DNA of 64,000 nucleotides, taken from positions 1,612,001-1,676,000 of the forward strand of contig CBDEHK010000001.1 in NCBI GenBank assembly GCA_965238305.1. The letters run 5' to 3'. Numbering within the stretch: the first letter of the stretch is position 1; every line of letters starts with the position of its first letter. Source of the stretch: CBDCGJ01 sp965238305. GTDB taxonomy: Bacteria > Pseudomonadota > Alphaproteobacteria > GCA-2731375. Under the pieces are notes generated by a model. It was not told the origin of the DNA. It saw only the letters and a list, made by a program, of their open reading frames with translations, and ran no database searches. Below, piece after piece: positions 34,917-43,156 of this stretch. Made by a program: the position numbers and the translations under genes.

Positions 34917-36071
34917 ATGGACTTCGCTTTTAGTGACGACCAGGACGCGATCCGCGATACCGCCCGACGATTTGCGCAGGACCGCTTGGCGCCGAATTAT
35001 CTGGCCCATGATAGCGCCACCGAATTCAGTAAAGAGCTTGTTCGAGAGATCGGTGAATTGGGCCTGATCGGCACCGCCATATCGGAAGACTATGGTGGCC
35101 TGGGACAGGATTTCATGACCGATGGCGTGGTGATGGAGGAGATTTCCCGCGAAGATCTGAATGTCGGTTATGTCCTGTTGCTCAATAATTTGAACGCGAT
35201 CATTCTTGCCGATCACGCGCCGTACGAAATGGCCCAGGCAGTCATTCCGGAATTACTATCGGGGCGGAAAACAGCCTGCCTCGGTCTGACCGAACCAAGC
35301 GCTGGGTCCGACGCCGCAAATTTGCGTCTGAAAGCCAGCCGCAAGGTCGACAGCTATGTTCTGAACGGGGAAAAGACCTCAATCTCGATGGCCCAGCAGG
35401 CGGATTATTGTGTTCTTTTTGCCCGCACCGGGGCGCAGGAAGACCGGGCCCATGCGATCACCGCTTTCCTGGTCGAGATGGACCAGCCAGGGGTCTCTCG
35501 GACTACATTTGAAGATGTCGGCTCCAGCGTCGTTGGCCGCGGTTCGATCTTTTTTGACGACGTCGAAGTGCCTGCCGCCAATATGATCGGTGAAGAAGGG
35601 ATGGGGTTCAAACAAGTCATGAATGGCTTCGATTTTTCCCGCGCCTTAATCGGTTTGCAATGTTTGGCACCGGCCATTAAGTCGCTGGAAGAAACCTGGG
35701 CCTACAGTCTGGAGCGGAAGTCGTTTGATCAACCGATCGCCTCCTTCCAAGGGGTCACGGAGCCCTTGGCCGTAGCGGAAACACAGGTCGAGGCGGCACG
35801 CCTGCTATGTTACAAAACTCTTTGGTTACGTGATCAAGGCAAACCACACACGGCGGAAGCAGCGATGTGTAAATGGTGGGCGCCGCAACTGGCCTTTGAA
35901 ACCATTCACACTTGCCTGCAAATCCACGGTCATCTCGGTTATTCCAAGGAGATGCCATTTCAACAGCGCCTGCGTGAAGTGATGGGCTTGCATATTGGTG
36001 ACGGCACCAAGCAGATCCAGAAAATGATCATTGCCCGGCGCAAGTTGGCAGAAGCGAAACAACGAGGGTGA
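34917..36071 (+). CDS. Acyl-CoA dehydrogenase, AliB-like
   Basis: The 384-residue ACAD has LGLTEPSAGSDAANLRLKA (loop motif), YVLNGEKTSISM, VGRGSIFFDDVEVPAAN, the region around GFDFSRALIGLQCLAPA and the C-terminal CLQIHGHLGYSKEMPFQQRL. It follows BadI by 26 bp. In cyclohexanecarboxylate degradation, the equivalent enzyme (AliB) makes cyclohex-1-ene-1-carboxyl-CoA. The operon context supports that role, but the sequence alone does not prove the ring specificity. Confidence 0.82.
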   Translation: MDFAFSDDQDAIRDTARRFAQDRLAPNYLAHDSATEFSKELVREIGELGLIGTAISEDYGGLGQDFMTDGVVMEEISREDLNVGYVLLLNNLNAIILADHAPYEMAQAVIPELLSGRKTACLGLTEPSAGSDAANLRLKASRKVDSYVLNGEKTSISMAQQADYCVLFARTGAQEDRAHAITAFLVEMDQPGVSRTTFEDVGSSVVGRGSIFFDDVEVPAANMIGEEGMGFKQVMNGFDFSRALIGLQCLAPAIKSLEETWAYSLERKSFDQPIASFQGVTEPLAVAETQVEAARLLCYKTLWLRDQGKPHTAEAAMCKWWAPQLAFETIHTCLQIHGHLGYSKEMPFQQRLREVMGLHIGDGTKQIQKMIIARRKLAEAKQRG

Positions 36072-36075
36072 AGTG

Positions 36076-36861
36076 ATGAGCGAACAAGAACAACCAATTT
36101 TGCTGGATCTTGATGGTGCGGTCGCGATCATCACCTTGAACCGTCCGGACAAATTCAATTGTATTTCTGTTGCATTGTTCGATGGCCTGAACGATGCGCT
36201 GGATCAAATTGAAGGCGATTTGAGTGTTCGCGCGGTCCTGATCCGCGCCAATGGCAAGCAGTTCTGCACCGGTGCCGATCTCGACGAAGTGTTGGCGGCA
36301 CGGCAATCGAAGGAAACGGTGCAGGCATTTATCTCCAACGGCCATGCGGCTTTCCGGCGCTTGGAAAACCTGGCCAAACCGGTGGTCATTGCGGTGCAGG
36401 GTCTGGCGCTGGCCGGCGGCCTTGAGCTGGTGATGAGCGGCGACGTGGTGTTCTTGGCTGAGAGTGGGCGGATGGGCGATCAGCATGCCCAGTTCGGTCT
36501 GATCCCTGGTTGGGGCGGGACCCAGCGCCTGGCCCGTCATGTCGGCCGTCGCCGCGCCCTCGATCTGATGTATTCGGTGAAATGGCTGTCAGCGGTGGAA
36601 GCGCTCGATTGGGGGCTGGCCAATTATGTCAGCCCGGATGAGCGACTTTGGGAAGACGCCTTGGCCTATGCGCAGAAACTCACGCAGCGCAGTCCGGAAG
36701 GTTTGGCGGCGATGAAATCCCTCACCTTGCAGGGCTTGGAAGGCAGTTTGGACGCCGGTCTCAGTCTTGAAGAAGACGCCGCCAGCGAGGCCTTGCTAAC
36801 CGCAAATACGGAAGAAGGCCTGAACGCCTTTCAAGAACGCCGTGACCCGGTGTTCAAATAG
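36076..36861 (+). CDS. Enoyl-CoA hydratase, BadK-like
   Basis: ATG 36076 lies 4 bp after the ACAD stop; the ribosome site GAGGGTGAAG overlaps its end. The 261-residue crotonase has QFCTGADLDEV, VQGLALAGGLELVMSGDVVFL, and the carboxylate pair region FGLIPGWGGTQRLARHV (both Glu positions diverge: GLIPGWGGTQR keeps the GGTQRL block). It would hydrate the cyclohexene-carboxyl-CoA to the 2-hydroxy compound. The missing next step (BadH dehydrogenase) could be supplied by SDRs at 30361 or 55548. Confidence 0.82.
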   Translation: MSEQEQPILLDLDGAVAIITLNRPDKFNCISVALFDGLNDALDQIEGDLSVRAVLIRANGKQFCTGADLDEVLAARQSKETVQAFISNGHAAFRRLENLAKPVVIAVQGLALAGGLELVMSGDVVFLAESGRMGDQHAQFGLIPGWGGTQRLARHVGRRRALDLMYSVKWLSAVEALDWGLANYVSPDERLWEDALAYAQKLTQRSPEGLAAMKSLTLQGLEGSLDAGLSLEEDAASEALLTANTEEGLNAFQERRDPVFK

Positions 36862-36874
36862 CGCCCGTCACCGC

Positions 36875-37603
36875 TCAGTCGACGTCCTGAAATAACCGGC
36901 CCCAGCCTTCGACCAGATTTGGCTCACCGCCAGCTTGCCGCAACGCCTGCCAGAGCGCTGTCGCCACCGTGTCATAGATTGGAATGTCCAGCTCCTCCTC
37001 CAACGCCGCGACCACCGGCGCGCCGCGCAAATTGGTGCAGAAGATGACAATCGCCTGCGGCTTAGCCCGGGCCACTTCGCGGATCGCCGCGGCAATTTCT
37101 GTTTCTGAAAATTCGGCAAAGGAATAATTGCCCCGGTCACCAAAATGCCGTTCCGCCACGATGGTAAATCCGGCGGCTTCATAATTGGCGGTAATCTTTG
37201 CCTGAACTTCATCTAGGTAGGGCGTCACCAGCGCCAGCCGCTCAACTTCCGTCGTGGCCAGGATATCGTTCAGCGCCAAGACGGAGGAGGAAGCCGGAAT
37301 ACCAGTTGCCGTTTTGATCTGTTCGCAAAGTCTTTCGTCGGTCTCGAAACCGCGCCAGCCGGCCGAGGTGCCGTTCCAGCTGATCGCCTGGACCCGGGCG
37401 TCGGCCAATAGTTCCGCTGCCTCGATCAGTGGGACAGAATCAAATTGCCCCAGCGCCTGCGCCGCAAGTGAAATTTCAGTTACTCGAAAGCGGCCAAAAT
37501 GTGCTGTCACGCCGGGCACATCAGCCAGCATCGCCGCCGTCATCGGCTCCAACACGGTATTCGACGACGGTGTCAACATGCCAAGTCTAATTTGATTTGT
37601 CAT
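36875..37603 (-). CDS. Asp/Glu racemase superfamily: maleate isomerase / arylmalonate decarboxylase-like
   Basis: MTNQIRLGMLTPSSNTVLEP at 37603 was chosen as the start. The 242-residue protein resembles maleate cis-trans isomerases: an N-terminal GMLTPSSNTVLEP loop and a second-half cysteine in VIFCTNLRGAP. The first catalytic Cys found in isomerases is replaced here (SWNGTSAGWRG), as in some one-cysteine decarboxylases. It converges on the BadK-like gene (14-bp gap). Substrate unknown; perhaps a side-chain acid of the same pathway. Confidence 0.78.
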   Translation of the reverse strand: MTNQIRLGMLTPSSNTVLEPMTAAMLADVPGVTAHFGRFRVTEISLAAQALGQFDSVPLIEAAELLADARVQAISWNGTSAGWRGFETDERLCEQIKTATGIPASSSVLALNDILATTEVERLALVTPYLDEVQAKITANYEAAGFTIVAERHFGDRGNYSFAEFSETEIAAAIREVARAKPQAIVIFCTNLRGAPVVAALEEELDIPIYDTVATALWQALRQAGGEPNLVEGWGRLFQDVD

Positions 37604-37893
37604 ATTGCCAATCTCCTTCGCTGTGGCGATTGCAAGTTCGTTCATCATTGTCCGCCCAAAGCCTAGCCGAATTCGTTCCGGCTGACCGCATATTTTGAAA
37701 CCCAAGTCGCAACATTAGCGGAACGACCATCCGGACTCGTCGCCGGAGAAAATAAAATACAATGAATCCTCCATTCAACCTATTAGAGTTAGTTAATATA
37801 ATTGTATCAATCTAAAGATGGAGCACTTGGTCTATCCCCCCTGTGATCGAACACAGGATTGATTTTGTTGCGAAATTTCTGTTCAATCGAGCC

Positions 37894-38088
37894 ATGAAAC
37901 TGGATGTGGACATCAATGAATTAGCCAATATCGTCATTGCAAAACATGGCGCCAACGGTAGGGGGCACGCCCAGGACATGGCAGAAAAACACCTTCACAC
38001 TCAAGACCACGAGGGGCACGTCTTGTGGCTTCGGATCCTTGAGGCAGTGGAGGAGCTGTTGCGGGCGGACGTGGCGGCCCTGCCTTAG
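37894..38088 (+). CDS. Small protein of unknown function
   Basis: The likely start is ATG 37894 (MKLDVDINELANIVI); an upstream GTG at 37843 would add 17 less convincing residues. The helical pattern ELANIVIAKHGANGRGHAQ ... HVLWLRILEAVEELL resembles small alphaproteobacterial cytosolic proteins of the DUF6961 type. It is alone, between two AT-rich gaps. Low certainty. Confidence 0.5.
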   Translation: MKLDVDINELANIVIAKHGANGRGHAQDMAEKHLHTQDHEGHVLWLRILEAVEELLRADVAALP

Positions 38089-38324
38089 ACGGTTGCGCGC
38101 CCCGTGATGCCCTCATGATTACTGATGCCCGACTATTTTGTACGAGTTTCGCGGCGACCAGCAGGTGGCGCTGGAGCGCCTTGATTTTTCGGCAACGATA
38201 ACCGGGAGCGCGAACGATATCATCCCTCTTAATTGGAGAATAATACGTCGTCTAAACTCGCGAAATGAGTGACTGAGGTGCCCAATTATGGTATGATTAC
38301 CCAACTTATCTAGGGGATCGGTAT

Positions 38325-39158
38325 ATGACACATACAGTCAGCCTATTTGAAACGGGGCCGGATCGTTACCAACCTGATTGCAGCCATACCTATTCATTTG
38401 ATCCGGGCTACACCTTGGTTCAGCGTCGGCTGGCCTTCTTCATCGGTTTAGTGGCGCTGTGTTTGCCGCTTGTCATGTTGCTTGGTGTCCTATTTGGCAC
38501 CTGCCAATACGATTCCATCAGCCATTTTTATTATGCTCAGTTTCTGGGTGGCGTATTTATTGGCGCATTGGTGTATCTGGGGACGTTTCTGCTCGCCTAT
38601 CGCGGCGAGAGCCCCCGCGAAAACCGCCTTGCCTCGATGGCTGGGATTTGCGCCATGTCGGTCGCACTATTCCCAACCAGTAAGCGCGGTTGCGAGGAAA
38701 CCGTATTCTCAGGTCGGGCGCTGCCGGAATTTACCGGCGGCGGGACCGACGCATTTGTCCAAGTAGTGAATACAACCAGGGCGATTTCTGGATTAGACGT
38801 GAACCCATTATTCCAACTTTTCAACCATGCGGAGGTCGTACATGGGATCAGTGCCGCCGTGTTATTTACCTTCCTGGCCTGGTATTCATTTTTTGTCTTC
38901 ACGCGGGTCGTCGGAAGCACTCATCTGGATGCAGACGGGACTTTGACACCGCAGAAACGCAGACGCAATATCATCTATCGCGCCTCCGGGATTGTCATCC
39001 TTGTCTCCAGCGCGGCTATCGTTATCGGCCACTTTTTCTTCTCTGATTGGTGGAACTCGCACAATTTGACATTTTGGTTTGAGAGTTTCGCACTCTGGGC
39101 CTTCGGCATATCATGGGTGGTTAAAGGCCAGTTCTTTGTCACTCCATTGCTCGATTAG
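38325..39158 (+). CDS. Multi-pass membrane protein of unknown function
   Basis: The 277-residue protein has about six hydrophobic helices, including LAFFIGLVALCLPLVMLLGVLF in part, FLGGVFIGALVYLGTFLLAY, ISAAVLFTFLAWYSFFVF and IVILVSSAAIVIGHFFF. Conserved-looking loops contain DSISHFYYAQ and ALFPTSKRGCEE. Such SISHFYY proteins appear in many proteobacteria without a named function. There is no neighbour on the same operon. Confidence 0.65.
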   Translation: MTHTVSLFETGPDRYQPDCSHTYSFDPGYTLVQRRLAFFIGLVALCLPLVMLLGVLFGTCQYDSISHFYYAQFLGGVFIGALVYLGTFLLAYRGESPRENRLASMAGICAMSVALFPTSKRGCEETVFSGRALPEFTGGGTDAFVQVVNTTRAISGLDVNPLFQLFNHAEVVHGISAAVLFTFLAWYSFFVFTRVVGSTHLDADGTLTPQKRRRNIIYRASGIVILVSSAAIVIGHFFFSDWWNSHNLTFWFESFALWAFGISWVVKGQFFVTPLLD

Positions 39159-39395
39159 TCGATCCAGGGAGTTTATACCGGTTTCCAAATTCATTGTTTA
39201 CAACACTGATGCAGCCACCTGGTCGGTCTCTGCTGCGGCAACGCATTTTGGAATTCAATATTAATCTCGAAGCCAACAAGGTAGTAAATATGTTGTCATT
39301 TATTGATATAACGTGTATACTTGACTGTAGTTTGCACGAAAAATAAAAAGCGTTCCGACATTTTGACAGCTATTCGTGCAAGCTTCAATTTATCA
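39159..39395. promoter_or_regulatory. AT-rich upstream region of the transglutaminase-like operon
   Basis: Nothing coding was seen. Possible -35 boxes are TTGACT (39321-39326) and TTGACA (39363-39368). The TTGACA box lies upstream of the 16-bp repeats, so transcription may start inside or just before the repeat array. Confidence 0.35.
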
Positions 39396-39459
39396 ATAGT
39401 GTTTTGCCCATATAGTGTTTCGCCCAAATAGTGGCTTACCCAAATAGTGTTTCGCCCAT
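39396..39459 (+). repeat. Four abutting 16-bp direct repeats (iteron-like) before a ribosome site
   Basis: The units begin at 39396, 39412, 39428 and 39444. They read ATAGTGTTTTGCCCAT, ATAGTGTTTCGCCCAA, ATAGTGGCTTACCCAA and ATAGTGTTTCGCCCAT, with no spacers. The array ends 21 bp before the ATG at 39481, with GGGAG in between. It could be a binding array for a regulator (about 1.5 turns per unit) or a leader-RNA element. It is not a CRISPR: there are no spacers. Confidence 0.9.
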
Positions 39460-39480
39460 CGCGGTACAAAGGGAGACATC

Positions 39481-39708
39481 ATGGCTCGAAAGCGCATTAC
39501 CCATTACGCAATTTTCCATAATGTAGGCGGCACGTCAGAGATCAATGTCTATTACGAGGTCGGTGGCGCAGATACCATCTGGAACCTTTCGATCGCTGAA
39601 GCAGGGTATATCGTCGATATTCTTCGAAATGAGAAACCGATGGATTACGATCACGATCGCCAACGCTTCCTATCCGGAGATATCGAACCTGTCGGAGAGG
39701 ATGAATAG
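39481..39708 (+). CDS. Free-standing copy of the N-terminal domain of the next gene
   Basis: The 75-residue protein (RITHYAIFHNVGGTSEINVYY, SIAEAGYIVDIL, MDYDHDRQRFLSGDIEPVGE) is about 60% identical by eye to the first ~76 residues of the downstream 461-residue protein. It ends in its own stop (TAG) 3 bp before the next ATG. It is probably a small beta domain with unknown ligand, co-expressed with the larger protein and under the 16-bp repeat array. Confidence 0.8.
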   Translation: MARKRITHYAIFHNVGGTSEINVYYEVGGADTIWNLSIAEAGYIVDILRNEKPMDYDHDRQRFLSGDIEPVGEDE

Positions 39709-39711
39709 CCG

Positions 39712-41097
39712 ATGTCCCGCAGGCGCGTCGGTCATTACGCATTGTTTCACAATGTCGACGGTACGGCGGCGATCAACGTCTATTACGCCGATGGCGGCGC
39801 CAACACCATCCATAGTCTTCCGCTCGACGAAGCGGAATATATCGGCGAGCTACTGCGGGAAGAAAAACCGGTAGATTACGACCATGACCGGCAGCGTTTT
39901 TTTTCCGGTGCGGTGGAGCCGGTTGGCGAGGGAGAGGGCGGTCCGACCGCGCCGTTCTTCAGTTTGCAACGTTGGATTCTAGAACGTGCCTGGTTAGCCG
40001 AAGCGATCGTCTGGGAAGCGCCGGGGGGAACGACGATAGCCTATGGCGATTGGCCAGCCAGCGACAAAGATTTTCTACAACAACAATATCTGCGCATTTT
40101 GTCGGAAACAGCACCCGGCGTGCCGGCGGTGATGCCGCTGGCCGGCGTGCCGGGAACTGGCGAGACGATTTCGACGCGCCTGACGCGGAACGACGCTTGG
40201 CAATTATATATCGCGCATGTGGCCCAATCGCTGGCGGTGGAAGCGTGCCGCCTGGTCAACTGGTCGGTCCGTAGCTATTCGTTGGAAGCCCGAGAGTTGC
40301 TTTTCCACTCTCGTTCGATGTTTCACTGGACACCCGCTGACAGTGCCTATGTTATCACCTTCAATCACGGCGTGGCCACGCCCGGAGATCCCTATCGAAC
40401 ATGGATGTTCGCCCGTGGCGGCGATTTCTTGCAGGGCAACCGCGTAGGGACAGTCGCTGCGGTCATCGAATGGTGCCGAACGAATTTAATACATTTCTCC
40501 GGCGGGTGGGACGCTGAAAATGTCGAGGATCAGTGGCAATATCGCGGCTTCCCGCCGGTTGAGCGCATGATCGCCGGCACCCCACGGACAAGCGACGCAA
40601 GCGGCACAATTCGTCACCGCACCGGTGGCTGCTGGGGAACAACGGGGTTCCTGCGGGCAGTGCTGCGGACGATGAATATTCCGGCGAAACTAGAGCAACG
40701 CGCGGGACACGCACTGCCCCATTTCCTGCCTGACGACCGTTTTCTCACCCACGGTGACGATCCTTACAACGCCCTATTCCGCACTATGGCTTGGGTGCCT
40801 GCGGAAGATCTGCTGGTCGACGCAGTGCAGTGGAACCAATGGTTTGGCGCGGGCGTAACGCATATTGACAATATTGGCCGGCAAGTCCGTGAATTGGGGA
40901 TTGAGCATCTGCCCTATTATGTGTTGCGGCGGTATTGCGAAGACCAGGCGGCAGGCCTCTCACATGCAGACGGTCGTGTTTTCGAAATTTTCGAACGTAA
41001 TTACACCGTCCCCGAGCTTGAGGCGCGGACGCTTTGGGACCGCATGGATACCCGGATTGGCGAATTGGGCGGCTGCGCCAGCGTGCCAACGGGTTGA
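39712..41097 (+). CDS. Transglutaminase-like protein with duplicated N-terminal domain
   Basis: The 461-residue protein begins with the 75-residue domain also encoded next door (RVGHYALFHNVDGT ... VDYDHDRQRFFSGAVEPVGEGE). The central and C-terminal parts hold a Cys-His-Asp type catalytic arrangement: C307 in TGGCWGTTGFLRAVLRTM, H333 in GHALPHFLPDD and HGDDPYNAL. This is the transglutaminase/papain-like pattern used by cysteine peptidases and amide-forming enzymes. There is no signal peptide. Its substrate and the meaning of the small-domain partner are unknown. Confidence 0.7.
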   Translation: MSRRRVGHYALFHNVDGTAAINVYYADGGANTIHSLPLDEAEYIGELLREEKPVDYDHDRQRFFSGAVEPVGEGEGGPTAPFFSLQRWILERAWLAEAIVWEAPGGTTIAYGDWPASDKDFLQQQYLRILSETAPGVPAVMPLAGVPGTGETISTRLTRNDAWQLYIAHVAQSLAVEACRLVNWSVRSYSLEARELLFHSRSMFHWTPADSAYVITFNHGVATPGDPYRTWMFARGGDFLQGNRVGTVAAVIEWCRTNLIHFSGGWDAENVEDQWQYRGFPPVERMIAGTPRTSDASGTIRHRTGGCWGTTGFLRAVLRTMNIPAKLEQRAGHALPHFLPDDRFLTHGDDPYNALFRTMAWVPAEDLLVDAVQWNQWFGAGVTHIDNIGRQVRELGIEHLPYYVLRRYCEDQAAGLSHADGRVFEIFERNYTVPELEARTLWDRMDTRIGELGGCASVPTG

Positions 41098-41200
41098 CGA
41101 ATTTCCGGTTGTTCGTTTTGAGATGGCCAAGATGATTTTCGCCACGCGCCAATAGGTCGTTTTCCCATTCGGCGTACATTCTATTCAGTCCTGCAAATAA

Positions 41201-41692
41201 TTACGGCAACATAGCTTCAACAAAATCCACATCGTGGGAAAGATAACGTGCTTTCTTGCTGGTAATCAGCCGAACGACGGCGACGTCCAGCGGTGTTGGC
41301 ATGAGTTCCGGATCAACGCTTAAAAGTTTCACCTCATCGTAGGTTACAAAAGAATCCAGTCCAATTAGATCGGTTGAAAACATCGATAGCCCAAGCCCGT
41401 GGTAAAAAGAATAATTGGAAAAATATTTAAGCCGATTGGTATTTTCTTCTTTCAATACGACAATTACTGAACGCCGCCCTTTCTTGAAATTATATCGCCC
41501 ATCAAATAACAGATTACCTTGTGATTTGAGTATGTCATTGACGAATTTTTGTTGTCCCGTGTCACCAACATAGTCGAAGTGGCGGTCAATAAAATCTTGA
41601 TATCGATCCACCGTTTCTTTTTGTGGTTGATCCTTTAGGACAATTATTGTCATCCCGTTATTTTTCTTCTCATCAGACTTTTCGAAATTCAT
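41201..41692 (-). CDS. C-terminal part of a frameshifted secreted protein (DUF2927-like)
   Basis: The 163-residue open frame has IDRHFDYVGDTGQQKFVNDI, RRSVIVVLKEENTN and a C-terminal stretch with SFYHGLGLSMF, DEVKLLSVDPELMPTPLDVAVV, which resembles the tail of DUF2927 proteins. Its frame stays open upstream (KIKLFGIEAKFHYQMNFEK), continuing into the region of the next ORF. The two ORFs are probably one gene of ~290 codons split by a frameshift; see the finding. The start at 41692 is then artificial. Confidence 0.5.
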   Translation of the reverse strand: MNFEKSDEKKNNGMTIIVLKDQPQKETVDRYQDFIDRHFDYVGDTGQQKFVNDILKSQGNLLFDGRYNFKKGRRSVIVVLKEENTNRLKYFSNYSFYHGLGLSMFSTDLIGLDSFVTYDEVKLLSVDPELMPTPLDVAVVRLITSKKARYLSHDVDFVEAMLP

Positions 41693-41726
41693 CTGGTAGT
41701 GAAATTTTGCTTCGATACCAAACAGC

Positions 41727-42065
41727 TTAATTTTCGAAATCGACTTCGGACGAACTTCTTTTGCATTGGCCCGTGATCCCCAAAGCGTCGCGATTTTTCA
41801 GATATCGTAGGGTGTCAGCAATCTGCATATATACGACTTTCGCCAACCCCTCTTCACCGGTGATAATAATTCTGAAATCATCGTGAAAGGCGTATAGAAC
41901 GCGCTGGCCATCGGGATTTTGCAGATCTTTCGGCCATGTTGTTTCCTGCAGAAAATCACGTAGATCGCGGCGACTAACTGTACTTTCTGCAAATACAATG
42001 TTTGCCGTCGTCATGACATGAGCTGCAAACATCGACACAATCAACAAATGAAATCTCTTAAACAT
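41727..42065 (-). CDS. N-terminal part of the same frameshifted secreted protein
   Basis: ATG 42065 gives a signal peptide (FKRFHLLIVSMFAAHVMT, cleaved near VFA); an upstream extension to 42122 is less likely. The mature start SRRDLRDFLQETTWPKDL, HDDFRIIITGEEGLAKVVYM and TLRYLKNRDALG is followed by non-family residues and a stop. Reading one base less at TTTGGGG (minus strand; CCCC at 41778-41781 on the plus strand) gives DALGSRANAKEVRPKS and joins the downstream frame. Confidence 0.55.
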   Translation of the reverse strand: MFKRFHLLIVSMFAAHVMTTANIVFAESTVSRRDLRDFLQETTWPKDLQNPDGQRVLYAFHDDFRIIITGEEGLAKVVYMQIADTLRYLKNRDALGITGQCKRSSSEVDFEN

Positions 42066-42235
42066 TGTAGGCGCCAATAATTGGATAAAAATATAGTGTA
42101 GTAGATACGTAAACAATTGCAAATTGTGGCTCGTATTTTGTCTCTGCCGCTTGACCGTACAGCGGAGTAAAATCCGCCGACGGTAGAAACAGCATCAGCC
42201 AAAGTGTGTCAATTGTCGCGCGCAGCTCGTATGCG

Positions 42236-43054
42236 CTACCCCGCTTTATCCCACGTCGCTTTGCGCAAGCGGTCGAGTTCTTCGTGGCGGGCGAGCGCGT
42301 CGATGGAGAAATCTTCCGCCGGCAGGACATCCGGTTCGTAATGGCCAAAACGATCATTGCCGCGCACCAGCCGAGCGGTTTCGTGCGGATTGATCAGTTG
42401 CTTCATATTGGGGCGCAGAAATTGCGCGTTTAGGCCAATCCGCCGATCCTGACTAGTGTTGGGAAATGATGCATGCATGGTCCAGCCATGATGGAAAGAG
42501 CCTTGGCCGGGTTCAAGCGGAAGCGAAACCGCATTGGCTTCTTCGACACCGATAATTTCCTGCTGGCGGTGCAGAATATTGTTGGCATCAAGGCCGTCAT
42601 GGTGATCCAGGCGCCCCTGTTTGTGGGAGCCCGGGACCATGCGCATACAACCGCTTGCAGTATTCGCCTGCGACAAGGCGATCCAGACCGAAACCTGATC
42701 GGTGCCGTCGAAGCCCCAATAAGTCAGGTCTTGATGCCAGTTAATGCGGCCGGCACTCTGCGGCTCCTTGATGATATACGTGGTGTCGAACAACAAAATG
42801 TCCGGCCCCAGTAGCGCTTCGACGACAGCCAGGACTTTAGGATGGGTGGCAAGATCAAACGGTGCCCGCATGAGCAGATGGGCCTTCGAAACATAATGCA
42901 TCGGGCCATATTGCAATTCGGCTTGTTCCAAGCTTTTTCGGTGGGTCTGCGCTTCCGTCCTTGAAATAACGTCGATCGGAGTGAGGAAACCGTCACGCCC
43001 ATAATCGGTGCGCCAAATTTCGGTTTCGTTGGGGAACAAATTGGTTTGTGCCAT
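42236..43054 (-). CDS. Phytanoyl-CoA dioxygenase (PhyH)-family Fe(II)/2-oxoglutarate enzyme
   Basis: MAQTNLF at 43054 is the preferred start. The 272-residue protein has the HxD iron motif in NWHQDLTYWG, a distal His in HHGWTMHASFPNTS and the 2-oxoglutarate Arg in DRRIGLNAQFL, in the family order. PhyH enzymes hydroxylate acyl-CoAs or small metabolites. It ends the minus-strand series PhyH, methyltransferase, methyltransferase, acyl-CoA synthetase. Substrate unknown. Confidence 0.87.
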   Translation of the reverse strand: MAQTNLFPNETEIWRTDYGRDGFLTPIDVISRTEAQTHRKSLEQAELQYGPMHYVSKAHLLMRAPFDLATHPKVLAVVEALLGPDILLFDTTYIIKEPQSAGRINWHQDLTYWGFDGTDQVSVWIALSQANTASGCMRMVPGSHKQGRLDHHDGLDANNILHRQQEIIGVEEANAVSLPLEPGQGSFHHGWTMHASFPNTSQDRRIGLNAQFLRPNMKQLINPHETARLVRGNDRFGHYEPDVLPAEDFSIDALARHEELDRLRKATWDKAG

Positions 43055-43156
43055 GGTCCTATCCCTTCGTTCTCCTGCGAAGGTTGAGTGAAAGGACACA
43101 AAGCGGCTTGCCCATAGGCGACCTGTTGTCGCCATTGGGGCCCGATTAGTCGGTGC

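Noticed and set aside
38089..38324. Terminator-like GGCGC-TGGA-GCGCC followed by TTGATTTTT near 38170-38190
   Set aside because: Only five pairs with an interrupted T-run; too weak to call.
39396..39459. CRISPR array
   Set aside because: Units of 16 bp abut directly without spacers and there are no cas genes.
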